From: Thermomonas sp.
Lineage (GTDB): Bacteria; Pseudomonadota; Gammaproteobacteria; Xanthomonadales; Xanthomonadaceae
Length of the DNA: 64,000 bases
Assembly (NCBI RefSeq): GCF_023953935.1
Contig: NZ_JAMLIW010000007.1
Span: forward strand, 82,627 to 146,626
Direction of reading: 5' to 3'
In this document: piece by piece, positions 9,183 through 17,432 of the stretch
How positions within the stretch are numbered: the first letter of the stretch is position 1
How the letters are laid out: each line of letters opens with the position of its first letter
The notes under the pieces: generated by a model
The model's input: the letters and a program-made list of their open reading frames with translations, nothing else
The model's database searches: none
What the model was told of the DNA's origin: nothing
Position numbers and translations under genes: made by a program

Positions 9183-10366
9183 AGCCGATGGCTCAAGTCG
9201 CCCAAGGCAAATGCGGGCTCGAACTCCACGCCGCGCTGGAAGCCCAGGCACTGGAAGCGCTCGCCCATCTCGCTGGGCAGGGTCAGTCGCTTGACCTGCT
9301 GGCGCAGGGCATGCCGCGCCGCGTCATTCGCGGCACCCGCCTCGGCGGGCGCCAAGCGTTGGGCCAGACCGTTGCCAAGCAGGAAGCTGGCCTGCGTGCA
9401 GTAGCCGGCGAATTCAAACCCGGCGCCGACGCCGGCCTCGGCCAGCGCGGTGAAATCCACCGAAGCGGTGATGTCCTGCAAGCCCGGCCAGGCAAACACG
9501 TCCGCCGTCATCCGGTGCTGCCTGTACGCGCGCAAGGTGCCGTCATCGCGTTCGGGCAGATAGTATTCCGAACGCGGGTGGCCGTAGTCGATGAACAACA
9601 GCGCGCCGCGCTGCAACCCGCCGACCACCGCCTGCACCCAATACGGAAGCTGGACCAGCACTTCGCTGCGGTAGCCGTCGGCGAACGGCGCGTCCAGCTG
9701 TCCTTCGATCCGACGCACCTCCGCGGCCAGCATCGCGTCCGCCGGCTGTTCGCTGCGCACGAAGCGACCCTCGCCATCCAGCGCCACACCCTCTTCCAGC
9801 ACTTGCCCCTGGCGAATGACGAAACGCGAAGCCGGCAGGGCGTCGATCACCTCGTTGGCAAACACCACGCCTTGCCACGGTTCCTGGATCGGCCCGTCCA
9901 ACCATTCCACCCGTGCGAACAGATCCGCATCCAGCGCGGCTTCCAGACGCGCGCGCTGGCGTGTGCGCAGGTCGGCGCTTGGTTCGAGGATCGCGTAGCG
10001 CGCCGGCAGCGCATCAAGATCGCGCAGCGCTTCCAGACAAGCGTGCGCAAACGCGCCGCTGCCGCCGCCCAGTTCGAAAAACACCGCATCGATGCCCAAC
10101 TGCTTGAGCACCGGTGCCAGCGCATCGGTCACGGTTGCCGAAAACAACGGCGAGAGCTCCGGCGCGGTGACGAAGTCCCCGCCCGCCCCGAACTTGTGCG
10201 CGCCGGCGCTGTAGTAGCCCAGGCCCGGCGCGTACAGCGCCAGCTCCATGAACTTCCAGAACGGGATCGCGCCGCCGGCGGCGATGATCTGCTCCTGGAT
10301 CAGCTGGCGCAGGCGCGCACTGTGCGCCTGTGCGTCGGCCTCCGGCTCCGGAATTCCTGGCATCAT
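9179..10366 (-). CDS. MidA/NDUFAF7-like SAM-dependent protein methyltransferase
   Basis: Bacterial relative of the mitochondrial complex I assembly arginine methyltransferase NDUFAF7 (MidA; DUF185/PF02636). Family blocks are visible: an N-terminal segment with FMELALYAPGLGYYSAG, the FVTAPELSPLFS stretch, and the SAM-binding ELGGGSGAFA. ATG 10366-10364 gives 395 residues and overlaps the stop of the QueD-like gene by one base (TAATG); upstream sequence in frame is a shadow of that gene. Substrate protein is unknown here; a role in respiratory complex assembly is only by analogy. Confidence 0.85.
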   Translation of the reverse strand: MMPGIPEPEADAQAHSARLRQLIQEQIIAAGGAIPFWKFMELALYAPGLGYYSAGAHKFGAGGDFVTAPELSPLFSATVTDALAPVLKQLGIDAVFFELGGGSGAFAHACLEALRDLDALPARYAILEPSADLRTRQRARLEAALDADLFARVEWLDGPIQEPWQGVVFANEVIDALPASRFVIRQGQVLEEGVALDGEGRFVRSEQPADAMLAAEVRRIEGQLDAPFADGYRSEVLVQLPYWVQAVVGGLQRGALLFIDYGHPRSEYYLPERDDGTLRAYRQHRMTADVFAWPGLQDITASVDFTALAEAGVGAGFEFAGYCTQASFLLGNGLAQRLAPAEAGAANDAARHALRQQVKRLTLPSEMGERFQCLGFQRGVEFEPAFALGDLSHRL

Positions 10367-10857
10367 TAGTCGAACCGCGCGCGGCGCCCCGCGCTCTGCC
10401 CGGGCGCGGAGGCTACCCGTACCTCGATTTCCTCGATCGCATGCGCGCGCAGCGCAGCGCGATCTTCGCCCAGCCGCGCAAGGAACCAGCCGGCGAACTC
10501 TTCCAGGGTCGCATTCTCGATCGGCAGCAGTTTCACGTCCTCGCGCAGGAACGGAATGCGCTGGCCGGCAAACACCGCGATCACGTGATCGCCGTCCTCT
10601 TCGATCCGCAGGTGCGGCGATCGCGTCGGCAGGATCATCCACTCGTTCAACTCACGGCACAGCGCGACCACCCGATCCTTGTAGATGCCGTAATCGAAGC
10701 AGAGGCCATTGAACTGCATGCGTGCGTGGAGGTCCACTTCGACGAAGAAATTGTGCCCGTGCAGGCGCTCGCGTTCGCTGGCCGAGAAAATCGTGAAATG
10801 GCCAGCAGAGAACTTCATGTTCTGCTTGGCAAGGCGAATGGTGACATTCTCGCTCAT
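10366..10857 (-). CDS. 6-pyruvoyl-tetrahydropterin synthase/QueD-family protein lacking the usual cysteine
   Basis: T-fold protein of the COG0720 family (163 residues against about 120 for E. coli QueD). Zinc-binding histidines are in place: AGHF near residue 20 and LHGHNF near 33-38; FDYG follows. The catalytic Cys four residues before the first His of HGH (CxxxHGH in QueD) is replaced by Arg (RERLHGH), so standard 6-carboxytetrahydropterin synthase chemistry is doubtful. It overlaps both neighbours (ATGA with the SDR gene, TAATG with the methyltransferase) and sits next to folB, hinting at pterin metabolism. Confidence 0.8.
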   Translation of the reverse strand: MSENVTIRLAKQNMKFSAGHFTIFSASERERLHGHNFFVEVDLHARMQFNGLCFDYGIYKDRVVALCRELNEWMILPTRSPHLRIEEDGDHVIAVFAGQRIPFLREDVKLLPIENATLEEFAGWFLARLGEDRAALRAHAIEEIEVRVASAPGQSAGRRARFD

Positions 10858-11558
10858 GCGAAATCCGCCGCACCGATATCACCCAGCTGCGGGCGCATGA
10901 CGATCTCCTCGACCACCGTGCGCGGCGACAGCGACCACGCCGTCCACGCCATTTCCGCCACGTCCTCGGCGGGCATGAAGCGCTCGGGCGGCAGCGCCAC
11001 CCCGGCCCAGGAATCGGTATGGGTCGCGCCGGGGATCAGCGCCACCACGCGCACCCCGTGCGGCTTCATTTCCTCGCGCAGATTGCGGGTGAAGCCCAGC
11101 AGCGCGTGCTTGGCGATGCTGTAGGAGCCGCCGTTGGAATAGGCCGCGATCGAGGCGGTGCTGCACACGTTGAGCACCATCCCGCTTTGCTTCGCCAGCA
11201 TCGCCGGCAGCAGCCGGCGGGTCAGCCGATAGGCGCCGAACAGGTTGGCCTGCAGCATCTCCTGCAGCACGCCATCATCCTCCTCGGCAAGCGCCCCCGG
11301 CTGGAACGCACCGGCGTTGTTGACCAGCAGCTCGACGCCGCCGTGGCGCTCCAGCACCGCCTGCGCCAGCGCATCCACCGCTGCATCATCGCGCATGTCG
11401 CAGGCGAAGCACTCGACCGCCGGCAGGTCTGCCTTGAGCGCATCCAGGCCCGCCTGCCCGCGCGCGCAGGCGATCACCTGCTGCCCTTCGCGGACGAAAC
11501 GCGCGACGATCGCCCGGCCGATCCCGCGCGACGCGCCGGTGACCAGCACCACGCTCAT
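10854..11558 (-). CDS. Short-chain dehydrogenase/reductase
   Basis: Classical SDR of 234 residues with a Rossmann fold: cofactor loop TGASRGIG at residues 7-14, NNAG at about 80-83, catalytic Ser in CSTAS and the YxxxK pair in YSIAK. The Arg following the glycine loop and CARG after the second strand suggest NADP preference. Placement between folB and a QueD-like gene, with ATGA overlaps on both sides, makes a pteridine reductase-like role conceivable, but the characteristic TGxxxRxG of pteridine reductases is not present, so substrate stays open. Confidence 0.85.
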   Translation of the reverse strand: MSVVLVTGASRGIGRAIVARFVREGQQVIACARGQAGLDALKADLPAVECFACDMRDDAAVDALAQAVLERHGGVELLVNNAGAFQPGALAEEDDGVLQEMLQANLFGAYRLTRRLLPAMLAKQSGMVLNVCSTASIAAYSNGGSYSIAKHALLGFTRNLREEMKPHGVRVVALIPGATHTDSWAGVALPPERFMPAEDVAEMAWTAWSLSPRTVVEEIVMRPQLGDIGAADFA

Positions 11559-11914
11559 TCCCCGAAACTCCCGCGCTCGATTTCCACGCCCACCGCTGTC
11601 GCGTTCGGCAGCGCTTCGGGCTTGCTCACTTTCAGGTGCACACCGTGGGCGCCGAATTCGTTGAGGATCAGCTCGGCGCAGGCCTCGGCCAGCGTCTCCA
11701 CCAGCACGTATTCGGTCTGGGTGACGAAATCGGCCAGCCGCTGCGCCACCGCTTCGTAATCCAGGGCGTCGATCAGGGAATCACTGAGCGCGGCGACGCG
11801 GGTCTCGAAGCGGATCCGCACGTCCAGCACCAGCGTTTGCGGGGCGAGACGCTCACGCGCGTGCACCCCGATCAGGGCGGGGATGCGCAGGCCTTCGATG
11901 AAGAGGGTGTCCAC
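11555..11914 (-). CDS. folB: Dihydroneopterin aldolase
   Basis: Folate pathway enzyme converting 7,8-dihydroneopterin to 6-hydroxymethyl-dihydropterin and glycolaldehyde. The N-terminus aligns with E. coli FolB (MDxxFIExLxxxxxIGVxxxE), the catalytic region is seen in IGVHARER, and LDYEAVAQ and VETLAEACAELIL match the family core; 119 residues is normal. Homology fixes the start at GTG 11914-11912. That codon is immediately preceded, on the minus strand, by a heptamer repeat array instead of a recognisable ribosome-binding site. The gene's stop overlaps the SDR start as ATGA. Confidence 0.93.
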   Translation of the reverse strand: MDTLFIEGLRIPALIGVHARERLAPQTLVLDVRIRFETRVAALSDSLIDALDYEAVAQRLADFVTQTEYVLVETLAEACAELILNEFGAHGVHLKVSKPEALPNATAVGVEIERGSFGE

Positions 11915-12007
11915 GTGATTCGTGATTCGTGATTCGTGATTCGTGAAGGCTACCTGCTCTTGAAGCTTTTACCAATCACCAATCACCAATCACGAATCAC
12001 GAATCCC
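11915..12007. repeat. Heptamer repeat array between tsaD and folB
   Basis: Plus strand: four units GTGATTC at 11915-11942, a 26-base spacer, then units CAATCAC/GAATCAC from 11973 to 12000 decaying to GAATCCC and CAATCCC. The two halves are inverted with respect to each other and can pair imperfectly. The array touches the folB GTG on one side and supplies the last codons and stop of tsaD on the other. The same 7-bp unit recurs upstream of gmk. Confidence 0.93.
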
Positions 12008-13030
12008 CAATCCCGGCAACAACGCCATGTCCCAGCGCGGGGTCGCCCGGATCGCGGCACCGTCGCGCTGGCCGGCGGCCAACCGCAGCGCGCCGGCGAA
12101 GGCGATCATCGCGCCGTTGTCGGTGCACAGCGCGGGGCGCGGGAAGCAGGCGCGGCCGCCGCGTTGTTCGCACATCTGTGTCAAGCGCGCCCGCAGCCGC
12201 TTGTTCGCACCGACCCCACCGGCCACGATCAGCACGTCGCAACCGGCTGCATCCAGCGCGCGCTGGCACTTGATCGCCAGGGTATCGACCACTGCATCCT
12301 CGAAGCCGCGGGCGATGTCGACGCGGGTCTGCTCGGATTGGTCGCTGTCGCGCCACGCCAGCAGCACCTGGGTCTTCAAGCCGCTGAAGGAAAAATCCAG
12401 CCCCGGCCGGTCGGTCATCGGGCGGGCGAACTTGAAGCGCCCCGGCGCGCCCTGTTCGGCCAGTCTGGCCAGCTGCGGCCCGCCCGGATAGGGCAGGCCC
12501 ATCATCTTGGCGGTCTTGTCGAAAGCCTCGCCGGCGGCATCGTCCAGGGTTTCGCCCAGCAGCCGGTAGCGGCCGATCGCCTCCACACCGATCAGCTGGG
12601 TGTGGCCGCCGGAGACCAGCAGCGCCACGAACGGCGGTTCCGGCGCAGCGTCCTCCAGCAGCGGCGCCAGCAGGTGGCCCTCCATGTGGTGGACGGCCAG
12701 CGCCGGCACCTCCAGCGCCCACGCCAGCGAGCGGCCGACCGCCGCGCCCACCAGCAGCGCGCCGACCAGGCCGGGGCCGGCCGTGTAGGCCACGCCGTCG
12801 ATGTCGGCCACGCCCAGCCCCGCCTCGCCCAGGGTCTGCCGGATCAGCGGCAGCAGCTTGCGCACGTGGTCACGGCTGGCCAGCTCCGGCACCACCCCGC
12901 CGTATTCCGCGTGCAGCGCGATCTGGCTGTAGACGGCGTGCGCGCGCAGGCCGGCCGCACCGCCCAAGGCGGTGTCGTAGACCGCCACTCCGGTCTCATC
13001 GCAGGAGGTTTCGATACCCAGGACTTTCAT
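11990..13030 (-). CDS. tsaD: tRNA N6-adenosine threonylcarbamoyltransferase TsaD
   Basis: Transfers threonylcarbamoyl to A37 of ANN-decoding tRNAs, with TsaB/TsaE. The 346 residues show ASKHA-fold signatures: GIETSCDET at 5-13, metal-binding HHMEGH near 112, SGGHTQL, and [10 protein letters not shown]. Length is near the usual 340. The final residues GIRDS and the stop codon are encoded by the heptamer array, so the native C-terminus appears rewritten by repeat expansion; these residues lie beyond the conserved fold. It is divergent from rpsU and heads the folB chain. Confidence 0.96.
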   Translation of the reverse strand: MKVLGIETSCDETGVAVYDTALGGAAGLRAHAVYSQIALHAEYGGVVPELASRDHVRKLLPLIRQTLGEAGLGVADIDGVAYTAGPGLVGALLVGAAVGRSLAWALEVPALAVHHMEGHLLAPLLEDAAPEPPFVALLVSGGHTQLIGVEAIGRYRLLGETLDDAAGEAFDKTAKMMGLPYPGGPQLARLAEQGAPGRFKFARPMTDRPGLDFSFSGLKTQVLLAWRDSDQSEQTRVDIARGFEDAVVDTLAIKCQRALDAAGCDVLIVAGGVGANKRLRARLTQMCEQRGGRACFPRPALCTDNGAMIAFAGALRLAAGQRDGAAIRATPRWDMALLPGLGIRDS

Positions 13031-13039
13031 CCGCCCATC

Positions 13040-13069
13040 TTGCGCTCAAACCCGAGGCACTGCTACCAT
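13040..13069 (+). promoter_or_regulatory. Candidate sigma-70 promoter for rpsU
   Basis: TTGCGC at 13040-13045 and TACCAT at 13064-13069 are separated by 18 bases, each matching four of six consensus positions, and lie 50 bp upstream of the rpsU start in the tsaD/rpsU divergent gap. Reading by eye only. Confidence 0.35.
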
Positions 13070-13119
13070 GTGCAGCTTCCTGCCGCAAAAGGCAGGCCTT
13101 TCGACCACGAGAGTTCCGA

Positions 13120-13335
13120 ATGCCCAGCGTCAAAGTCCGCGAAAACGAGCCGTTCGAGTTTGCCCTGCGTCGCTTCAAGCGCACCTGCGAAAAGGCCGGC
13201 GTGCTCGCCGAAACCCGCAAGCGCGAGTTCTACGAGAAGCCGACCCAGGAGCGCAAGCGCAAGGCGGCGGCCGCGGTGAAGCGTCAGGCCCGTCGCGCCG
13301 GTCGCGACGTCACCAAGCGCCAGCGCCTGTACTGA
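13120..13335 (+). CDS. rpsU: 30S ribosomal protein bS21
   Basis: Small, highly basic ribosomal protein of 71 residues. The N-terminus ([20 protein letters not shown]) and the Arg/Lys-rich C-terminal half are unmistakable for bS21, which contacts 16S rRNA near the anti-Shine-Dalgarno helix. It stands first in the classical macromolecular synthesis cluster with dnaG downstream, and is followed by an intrinsic terminator that should reduce read-through into yqeY-dnaG, as in the E. coli operon. Confidence 0.98.
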   Translation: MPSVKVRENEPFEFALRRFKRTCEKAGVLAETRKREFYEKPTQERKRKAAAAVKRQARRAGRDVTKRQRLY

Positions 13336-13355
13336 TCCGGCCGGTTGACGGCAGA

Positions 13356-13386
13356 AGCCGGCACGCACGCGCGTGGCCGGCTTTTT
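13356..13386 (+). terminator. Rho-independent terminator after rpsU
   Basis: An 11-bp stem (13356-13366 with 13371-13382, one bulged G at 13376), tetraloop ACGC and a run of five Ts (13382-13386). It starts 21 bp after the rpsU stop and would uncouple abundant S21 expression from dnaG. Confidence 0.85.
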
Positions 13387-13424
13387 GCGTTTCTGCGCCC
13401 GGCCCTGAACCCAAGGAGATCACC

Positions 13425-13871
13425 ATGACCCTCAAGCAACAGCTCATCGATGACATGAAGACCGCGATGAAGGCCGGCCAAAAAGACCGCCTCGCGGTGA
13501 TCCGCCTGATCAACGCCGCGATCAAGCAGAAGGAAGTCGACGAGCGCGTGGAGATGACCGATCCGCTGGTGCTGGGCGTGATGGAGAAGATGCTCAAGCA
13601 GCGCAAGGATTCGATCACCCAGTACGAGGCCGCCGCGCGCGAGGATCTGGCCGCACAGGAGCGCTACGAAAAGGGCGTGATCGAAGCCTACATGCCTGCC
13701 CAGCTCGACGAGGCCGCCATCCTCGCGGAGATCGACAAAGCCATCGCAGCCACCGGCGCCGCCTCCGCCGCCGACATGGGCAAGCTGATGGGCGTGCTCA
13801 AGCCCCAGCTTGCCGGCAAGGCCGACATGGGCCTGGTCAGCAAGCTGGTGAAGCAGGCGCTCGCGTCCTGA
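13425..13871 (+). CDS. yqeY: GatB/YqeY domain protein
   Basis: 148-residue helical protein related to the tRNA-binding tail domain of GatB, the amidotransferase subunit. Family pattern: LKQQLIDDMKTAMKA at the N-terminus, RLAVIRLINAAIKQKEVD, RKDSITQYEAA, and a C-terminal helical domain ending GKADMGLVSKLVK. Freestanding YqeY proteins are common between rpsU and dnaG; function remains uncertain. ATG 13425 is preceded by AAGGAG at 13413-13418; longer in-frame sequence overlaps the terminator and is not used. Confidence 0.93.
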   Translation: MTLKQQLIDDMKTAMKAGQKDRLAVIRLINAAIKQKEVDERVEMTDPLVLGVMEKMLKQRKDSITQYEAAAREDLAAQERYEKGVIEAYMPAQLDEAAILAEIDKAIAATGAASAADMGKLMGVLKPQLAGKADMGLVSKLVKQALAS

Positions 13872-13939
13872 TTCCTGGCGCAGCGCCGCCATCGCGCCCA
13901 GCGGCGGCCACGCCCAATGCAATTTTCCGAGCCCGCAGC

Positions 13940-14437
13940 ATGAACGACGCCCTCGTCAGCATCCGCCCCGCCACGCCCGACGACGTGCCGCTGATCCGGC
14001 AGCTGATCGCCGAACTGGCCGAATACGAGCGCATGGCCGAAGCCGCGGTGGCCACCGACGCCGGCCTGCGCGCTCAGCTGTTCGGCCCCCAGCCCGCTGC
14101 CGAAGTCCTGATCGGCGAAGTGGATGGCGCCGCCGCCGGTTTCGCCCTGTTCTTCCACAATTTCAGCACCTTCACCGGCAAGCGCGGCTTGTATCTGGAA
14201 GACATCTTCGTGCGCCCCGCCTTCCGCGGCGCGGGCCTGGGCAAGCAGCTGATGGCCGCGCTGGCGCGGATCGCGGTGCAGCGCGACTGCGCCCGCTTCG
14301 AATGGAGCGTGCTGGACTGGAACACCCCGTCGATCGCGTTCTACCGCAGCCTCGGCGCAGTCGGCATGGACAAATGGACGTTGCAGCGGCTGGACGGCAC
14401 CGCCCTGCACGCGCTGGCGGCGCGCGACGAACTCTGA
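13940..14437 (+). CDS. GNAT-family N-acetyltransferase
   Basis: Cytoplasmic acetyl-CoA-dependent acetyltransferase of 165 residues. The acetyl-CoA pyrophosphate loop is seen in LEDIFVRPAFRGAGLGKQL, and NTPSIAFYRSLGAV is the typical GNAT C-terminal motif B. The overall pattern (YERMAE, FHNFSTFTGKRGLYLEDIFV) resembles spermidine/spermine and diamine acetyltransferases, so a polyamine or amino-acid amine substrate is likely but not established. It sits between yqeY and dnaG. Confidence 0.88.
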   Translation: MNDALVSIRPATPDDVPLIRQLIAELAEYERMAEAAVATDAGLRAQLFGPQPAAEVLIGEVDGAAAGFALFFHNFSTFTGKRGLYLEDIFVRPAFRGAGLGKQLMAALARIAVQRDCARFEWSVLDWNTPSIAFYRSLGAVGMDKWTLQRLDGTALHALAARDEL

Positions 14438-14503
14438 TCAATGGTGATCAAGCGGCTCGGCTGAAACCCGCCTGCGCCAGCAGCCCGCGACTACACTAGC
14501 CCT

Positions 14504-16231
14504 ATGGCCCGCATTCCCGACGCCTTCATCGACGACCTGCTGGCGCGCTCCGATATCGTTGAAGTGATCGCCACCCGCGTGCCCCTGAAGAAGCAGGGCC
14601 GCGAATACGCCGCCCGCTGCCCGTTCCACGACGAACGCAGCGCCAGCTTCACGGTCTCGCCGACAAAGCAGTTCTACCACTGCTTCGGCTGCGGCGCGCA
14701 CGGGTCGGCGATCAGCTTCCTGATGCAGTACGACCGGCTGGAATTCCTCGATGCGGTCGAGGAACTGGCTCGGCGGGTGGGCGTGGAAGTGCCGCGCGAT
14801 ACCGCGCAGCGCAATGCCAATCCCGAGACCCGCGACCTGTATGCCGCGATGGACGCGGCCGCCGGTTTCTTCCGGCGCCAGCGCGAGGCCAACGCCAAGG
14901 CGCGCGCCTACATCGAGGCACGCGGCATCGCCACCGAGATCGTCGATCGTTACGACATCGGCTATGCGCCCGGCGGTTTCTCGGCGTTGCGCGACGCGCT
15001 CGGCACCGACCCGCAGCGGCTGCACCTGTTGGAACGCGGCGGGATGTTCTCGAAGAACGACCGCGGCCACGTCTACGACAAGTTCCGCGACCGCCTGATG
15101 TTCCCGATCCACGACCGTCGCGGCCGCGTGATCGCCTTCGGCGGCCGGGTGATCAACCCCGACGATTCGCCGAAGTACCTCAACTCTCCGGAAACCCCGC
15201 TGTTCCACAAGGGCCGCGAGCTGTACGGCCTGTGGCAGGCGCGGCAGGCCAACCAGAAGCTGGAACGCCTGATCGTGGTCGAAGGATACATGGACGTGGT
15301 GGCGCTGGCGCAATTCGGGGTTTCGCAGGCGGTGGCCACGCTGGGCACCGCGACCACGTCCGAGCACGCCGAACTGCTGTTCCGCAGCGCCGCCGACGTG
15401 TACTTCTGCTTCGACGGCGACCGCGCCGGTCGCGCCGCGGCCTGGAAAGCGCTCGAATCGGTGCTGCCGCGCATGAAGGACGGCCGCCAGGCGCTGTTCC
15501 TGTTTTTGCCCGACGCTGAGGACCCGGACAGCCTGATCCGCAAGGAGGGCGTGGATGGTTTCGACGCGCGTCTGCGCGCGGCCACGCCGTTGTCCGAATT
15601 CTTCTTCAACCAGCTGTCAAGCGACGTCAACCTCGCCAGCCTCGACGGCAAGGCGCGACTGGCCGAACGCTGCAAGCCGCTGCTGGCGCTGATCCCGGAT
15701 GGCGCGTTCGGCGATTTGATGCGGCAGCGGTTGGGCGAGCTGACCGGCATCAGCGCGCGCGCCGGCGCGGCGCCAACGGCGGCTCCGGCGCGCAGCAGCC
15801 GCGTCGCCGCAGGGCCGACGCACAAGCCCAGCCTGGTCCGTACCGCGATCACCCACCTGCTGCAACGTCCGGCGCTGGCCCTGGAGCTGGCGCCGCCGTA
15901 CCGCTTCGCCAGCCTGCGCCAGCCCGGCATCGAGCTGCTCTCCGAGCTGGTGCTGCTGATCGGCGAGCGCCCGGACATCAGCACTGGCTCCCTGCTCGAA
16001 CATTTCGAAGGGCGCGACGCGTTGCCCGCGCTGCAACAGCTGGCCGTGCTCGACCTTCCGGGTGAACCGGCCAACCTGCGGGCCGAATTCCTCGACGCCA
16101 TCGCCCAGCTTGACCGCCAGGTCTCGCAGCAGCGCATCGAGGAACTGCAGCAGCGCCAGCGCGGCGAGGGGCTGGACACGGCAGAAACCCAGGAGCTGCT
16201 GGAACTGCTGCGGGCGCGCATTCAGCATTGA
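14504..16231 (+). CDS. dnaG: DNA primase
   Basis: Makes RNA primers for the lagging strand and restarts. Domain order: N-terminal CHC2 zinc ribbon with C39, H42, C60 and C63; catalytic core with the TOPRIM metal motif in VVEGYMDV and DGDRAGRAA; C-terminal helical DnaB-binding region rich in Gln/Glu. At 575 residues it is a normal length. It lies in the rpsU-yqeY-dnaG order, but the gene after it is an outer-membrane type protein instead of rpoD. Confidence 0.97.
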   Translation: MARIPDAFIDDLLARSDIVEVIATRVPLKKQGREYAARCPFHDERSASFTVSPTKQFYHCFGCGAHGSAISFLMQYDRLEFLDAVEELARRVGVEVPRDTAQRNANPETRDLYAAMDAAAGFFRRQREANAKARAYIEARGIATEIVDRYDIGYAPGGFSALRDALGTDPQRLHLLERGGMFSKNDRGHVYDKFRDRLMFPIHDRRGRVIAFGGRVINPDDSPKYLNSPETPLFHKGRELYGLWQARQANQKLERLIVVEGYMDVVALAQFGVSQAVATLGTATTSEHAELLFRSAADVYFCFDGDRAGRAAAWKALESVLPRMKDGRQALFLFLPDAEDPDSLIRKEGVDGFDARLRAATPLSEFFFNQLSSDVNLASLDGKARLAERCKPLLALIPDGAFGDLMRQRLGELTGISARAGAAPTAAPARSSRVAAGPTHKPSLVRTAITHLLQRPALALELAPPYRFASLRQPGIELLSELVLLIGERPDISTGSLLEHFEGRDALPALQQLAVLDLPGEPANLRAEFLDAIAQLDRQVSQQRIEELQQRQRGEGLDTAETQELLELLRARIQH

Positions 16232-16312
16232 TCGGTGTCGGCGCCGGCCCTGTCCTTTCCCGTTCGAATTTTCCGTATTCTCTGCTTGACTCCAACCACT
16301 CAAGGTTTCCCC

Positions 16313-17392
16313 GTGCGCATCCTGTCCCTCCTGGCCGGCGCCCTGCTCGCCCTGGCTTCCGTCACCGCCTTCGCCGACGCCACCGTTCCGACCAAGGACA
16401 TTGCCGGCGCCAGCGACCCGGCCTGGCTCAAGCGCTACGAGGGCAGCTTCATCGTCAGCTACGAGCACCGCCGCTTCGACGCCATCAGTTTTCCGGCCTC
16501 GAAACTGCTGCCCAGCGCGGATCCGGAAGAGCGCGACAGCAACAACAATCGCCCTCGGCGCGCCGCCCGCACGGTCAAGGCCGAAGGCGAATACACGCGC
16601 CTGCTCTACGTCGCCCCGGAAGACCGCTCGACGCTGGAGGTGATGCGCAACTACATCAGCGAAATCAAATCCGCCGGCGGTCGCCTGCTGTACGGCTGCA
16701 CCAACCACGAATGTGGTGGCGAGTTCGAAGGCAACGATCACGGCGGCGGCACCCAGGGCCTGCTTGAACAGATTTATCCCGGCAACCGGGTCAAGGACGC
16801 CAATTTCAGCAACGGCAAGTGCGCCAGCGGCACCGATCCACAGGAGCAGCGCTATCTGCTGGCCCAGTTGCCCGACGGCAACGGTGGTACCCGCACGCTT
16901 GCCGTTTACGTCTACCAGATCGGCGACAAGACCTATTGCTCCGCACTCAAGGATCGCACCGGCGTGCTGGTGGTTGCGGTGTCGCCCAAGCCGATGGACA
17001 ACAAGATGGTGACCGTCACTTCGGACGAGATGAAGCGGGCGCTGGAGACCGCCGGCCACATCGCCCTGTACGGCATCTATTTCGATACCAACAAATCGCA
17101 GGTCAAGCCCGAGTCCAAGCCGACCCTGGAGCAGATCGCCAACTTGCTCAAGCAACTGCCGAACCTGCGTCTGGGCGTGGTCGGGCATACCGATGACGTC
17201 GGCGACGACGCCTCCAACCTGCGGCTGTCGCAGCGCCGGGCGGACGCGGTGGTGGCCGCGCTGGTCGAGGACTACGGCATCGCCGAGTCGCGCCTGGCGC
17301 CCAGCGGCGCCGGCGAGACCAAGCCCGTCGTGCCCAACAGCAACGACGCCGCGCGGGCGAAGAACCGCCGGGTGGAGCTGGTCAAGCTCTGA
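16313..17392 (+). CDS. DUF4892-OmpA fusion, periplasmic/outer-membrane protein
   Basis: 359 residues with a signal peptide ending at AFA-DA. The middle part matches the DUF4892 pattern (EYTRLLYVAPEDRSTLEVM, YISEIKSAGGRLLYGC), with a cysteine pair in GCTNHEC. The C-terminal ~120 residues are an OmpA-like peptidoglycan-binding domain: IYFDTNKSQVKPES, GHTDDVG, LRLSQRRADAV, RAKNRRVEL. GTG 16313 is taken because it begins the signal peptide. Role is probably envelope anchoring; no experimental function is known to me. It occupies the position where rpoD is often found. Confidence 0.88.
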   Translation: MRILSLLAGALLALASVTAFADATVPTKDIAGASDPAWLKRYEGSFIVSYEHRRFDAISFPASKLLPSADPEERDSNNNRPRRAARTVKAEGEYTRLLYVAPEDRSTLEVMRNYISEIKSAGGRLLYGCTNHECGGEFEGNDHGGGTQGLLEQIYPGNRVKDANFSNGKCASGTDPQEQRYLLAQLPDGNGGTRTLAVYVYQIGDKTYCSALKDRTGVLVVAVSPKPMDNKMVTVTSDEMKRALETAGHIALYGIYFDTNKSQVKPESKPTLEQIANLLKQLPNLRLGVVGHTDDVGDDASNLRLSQRRADAVVAALVEDYGIAESRLAPSGAGETKPVVPNSNDAARAKNRRVELVKL

Positions 17393-17432
17393 AACCCGGC
17401 GACGCTGGCGGGCTGGAGTCGTTCGGACGCAA

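Noticed and set aside
15617-17188. 523-codon minus-strand frame across dnaG and the OmpA gene
   Set aside because: Spans two well-supported genes on the other strand and has no recognisable domain.
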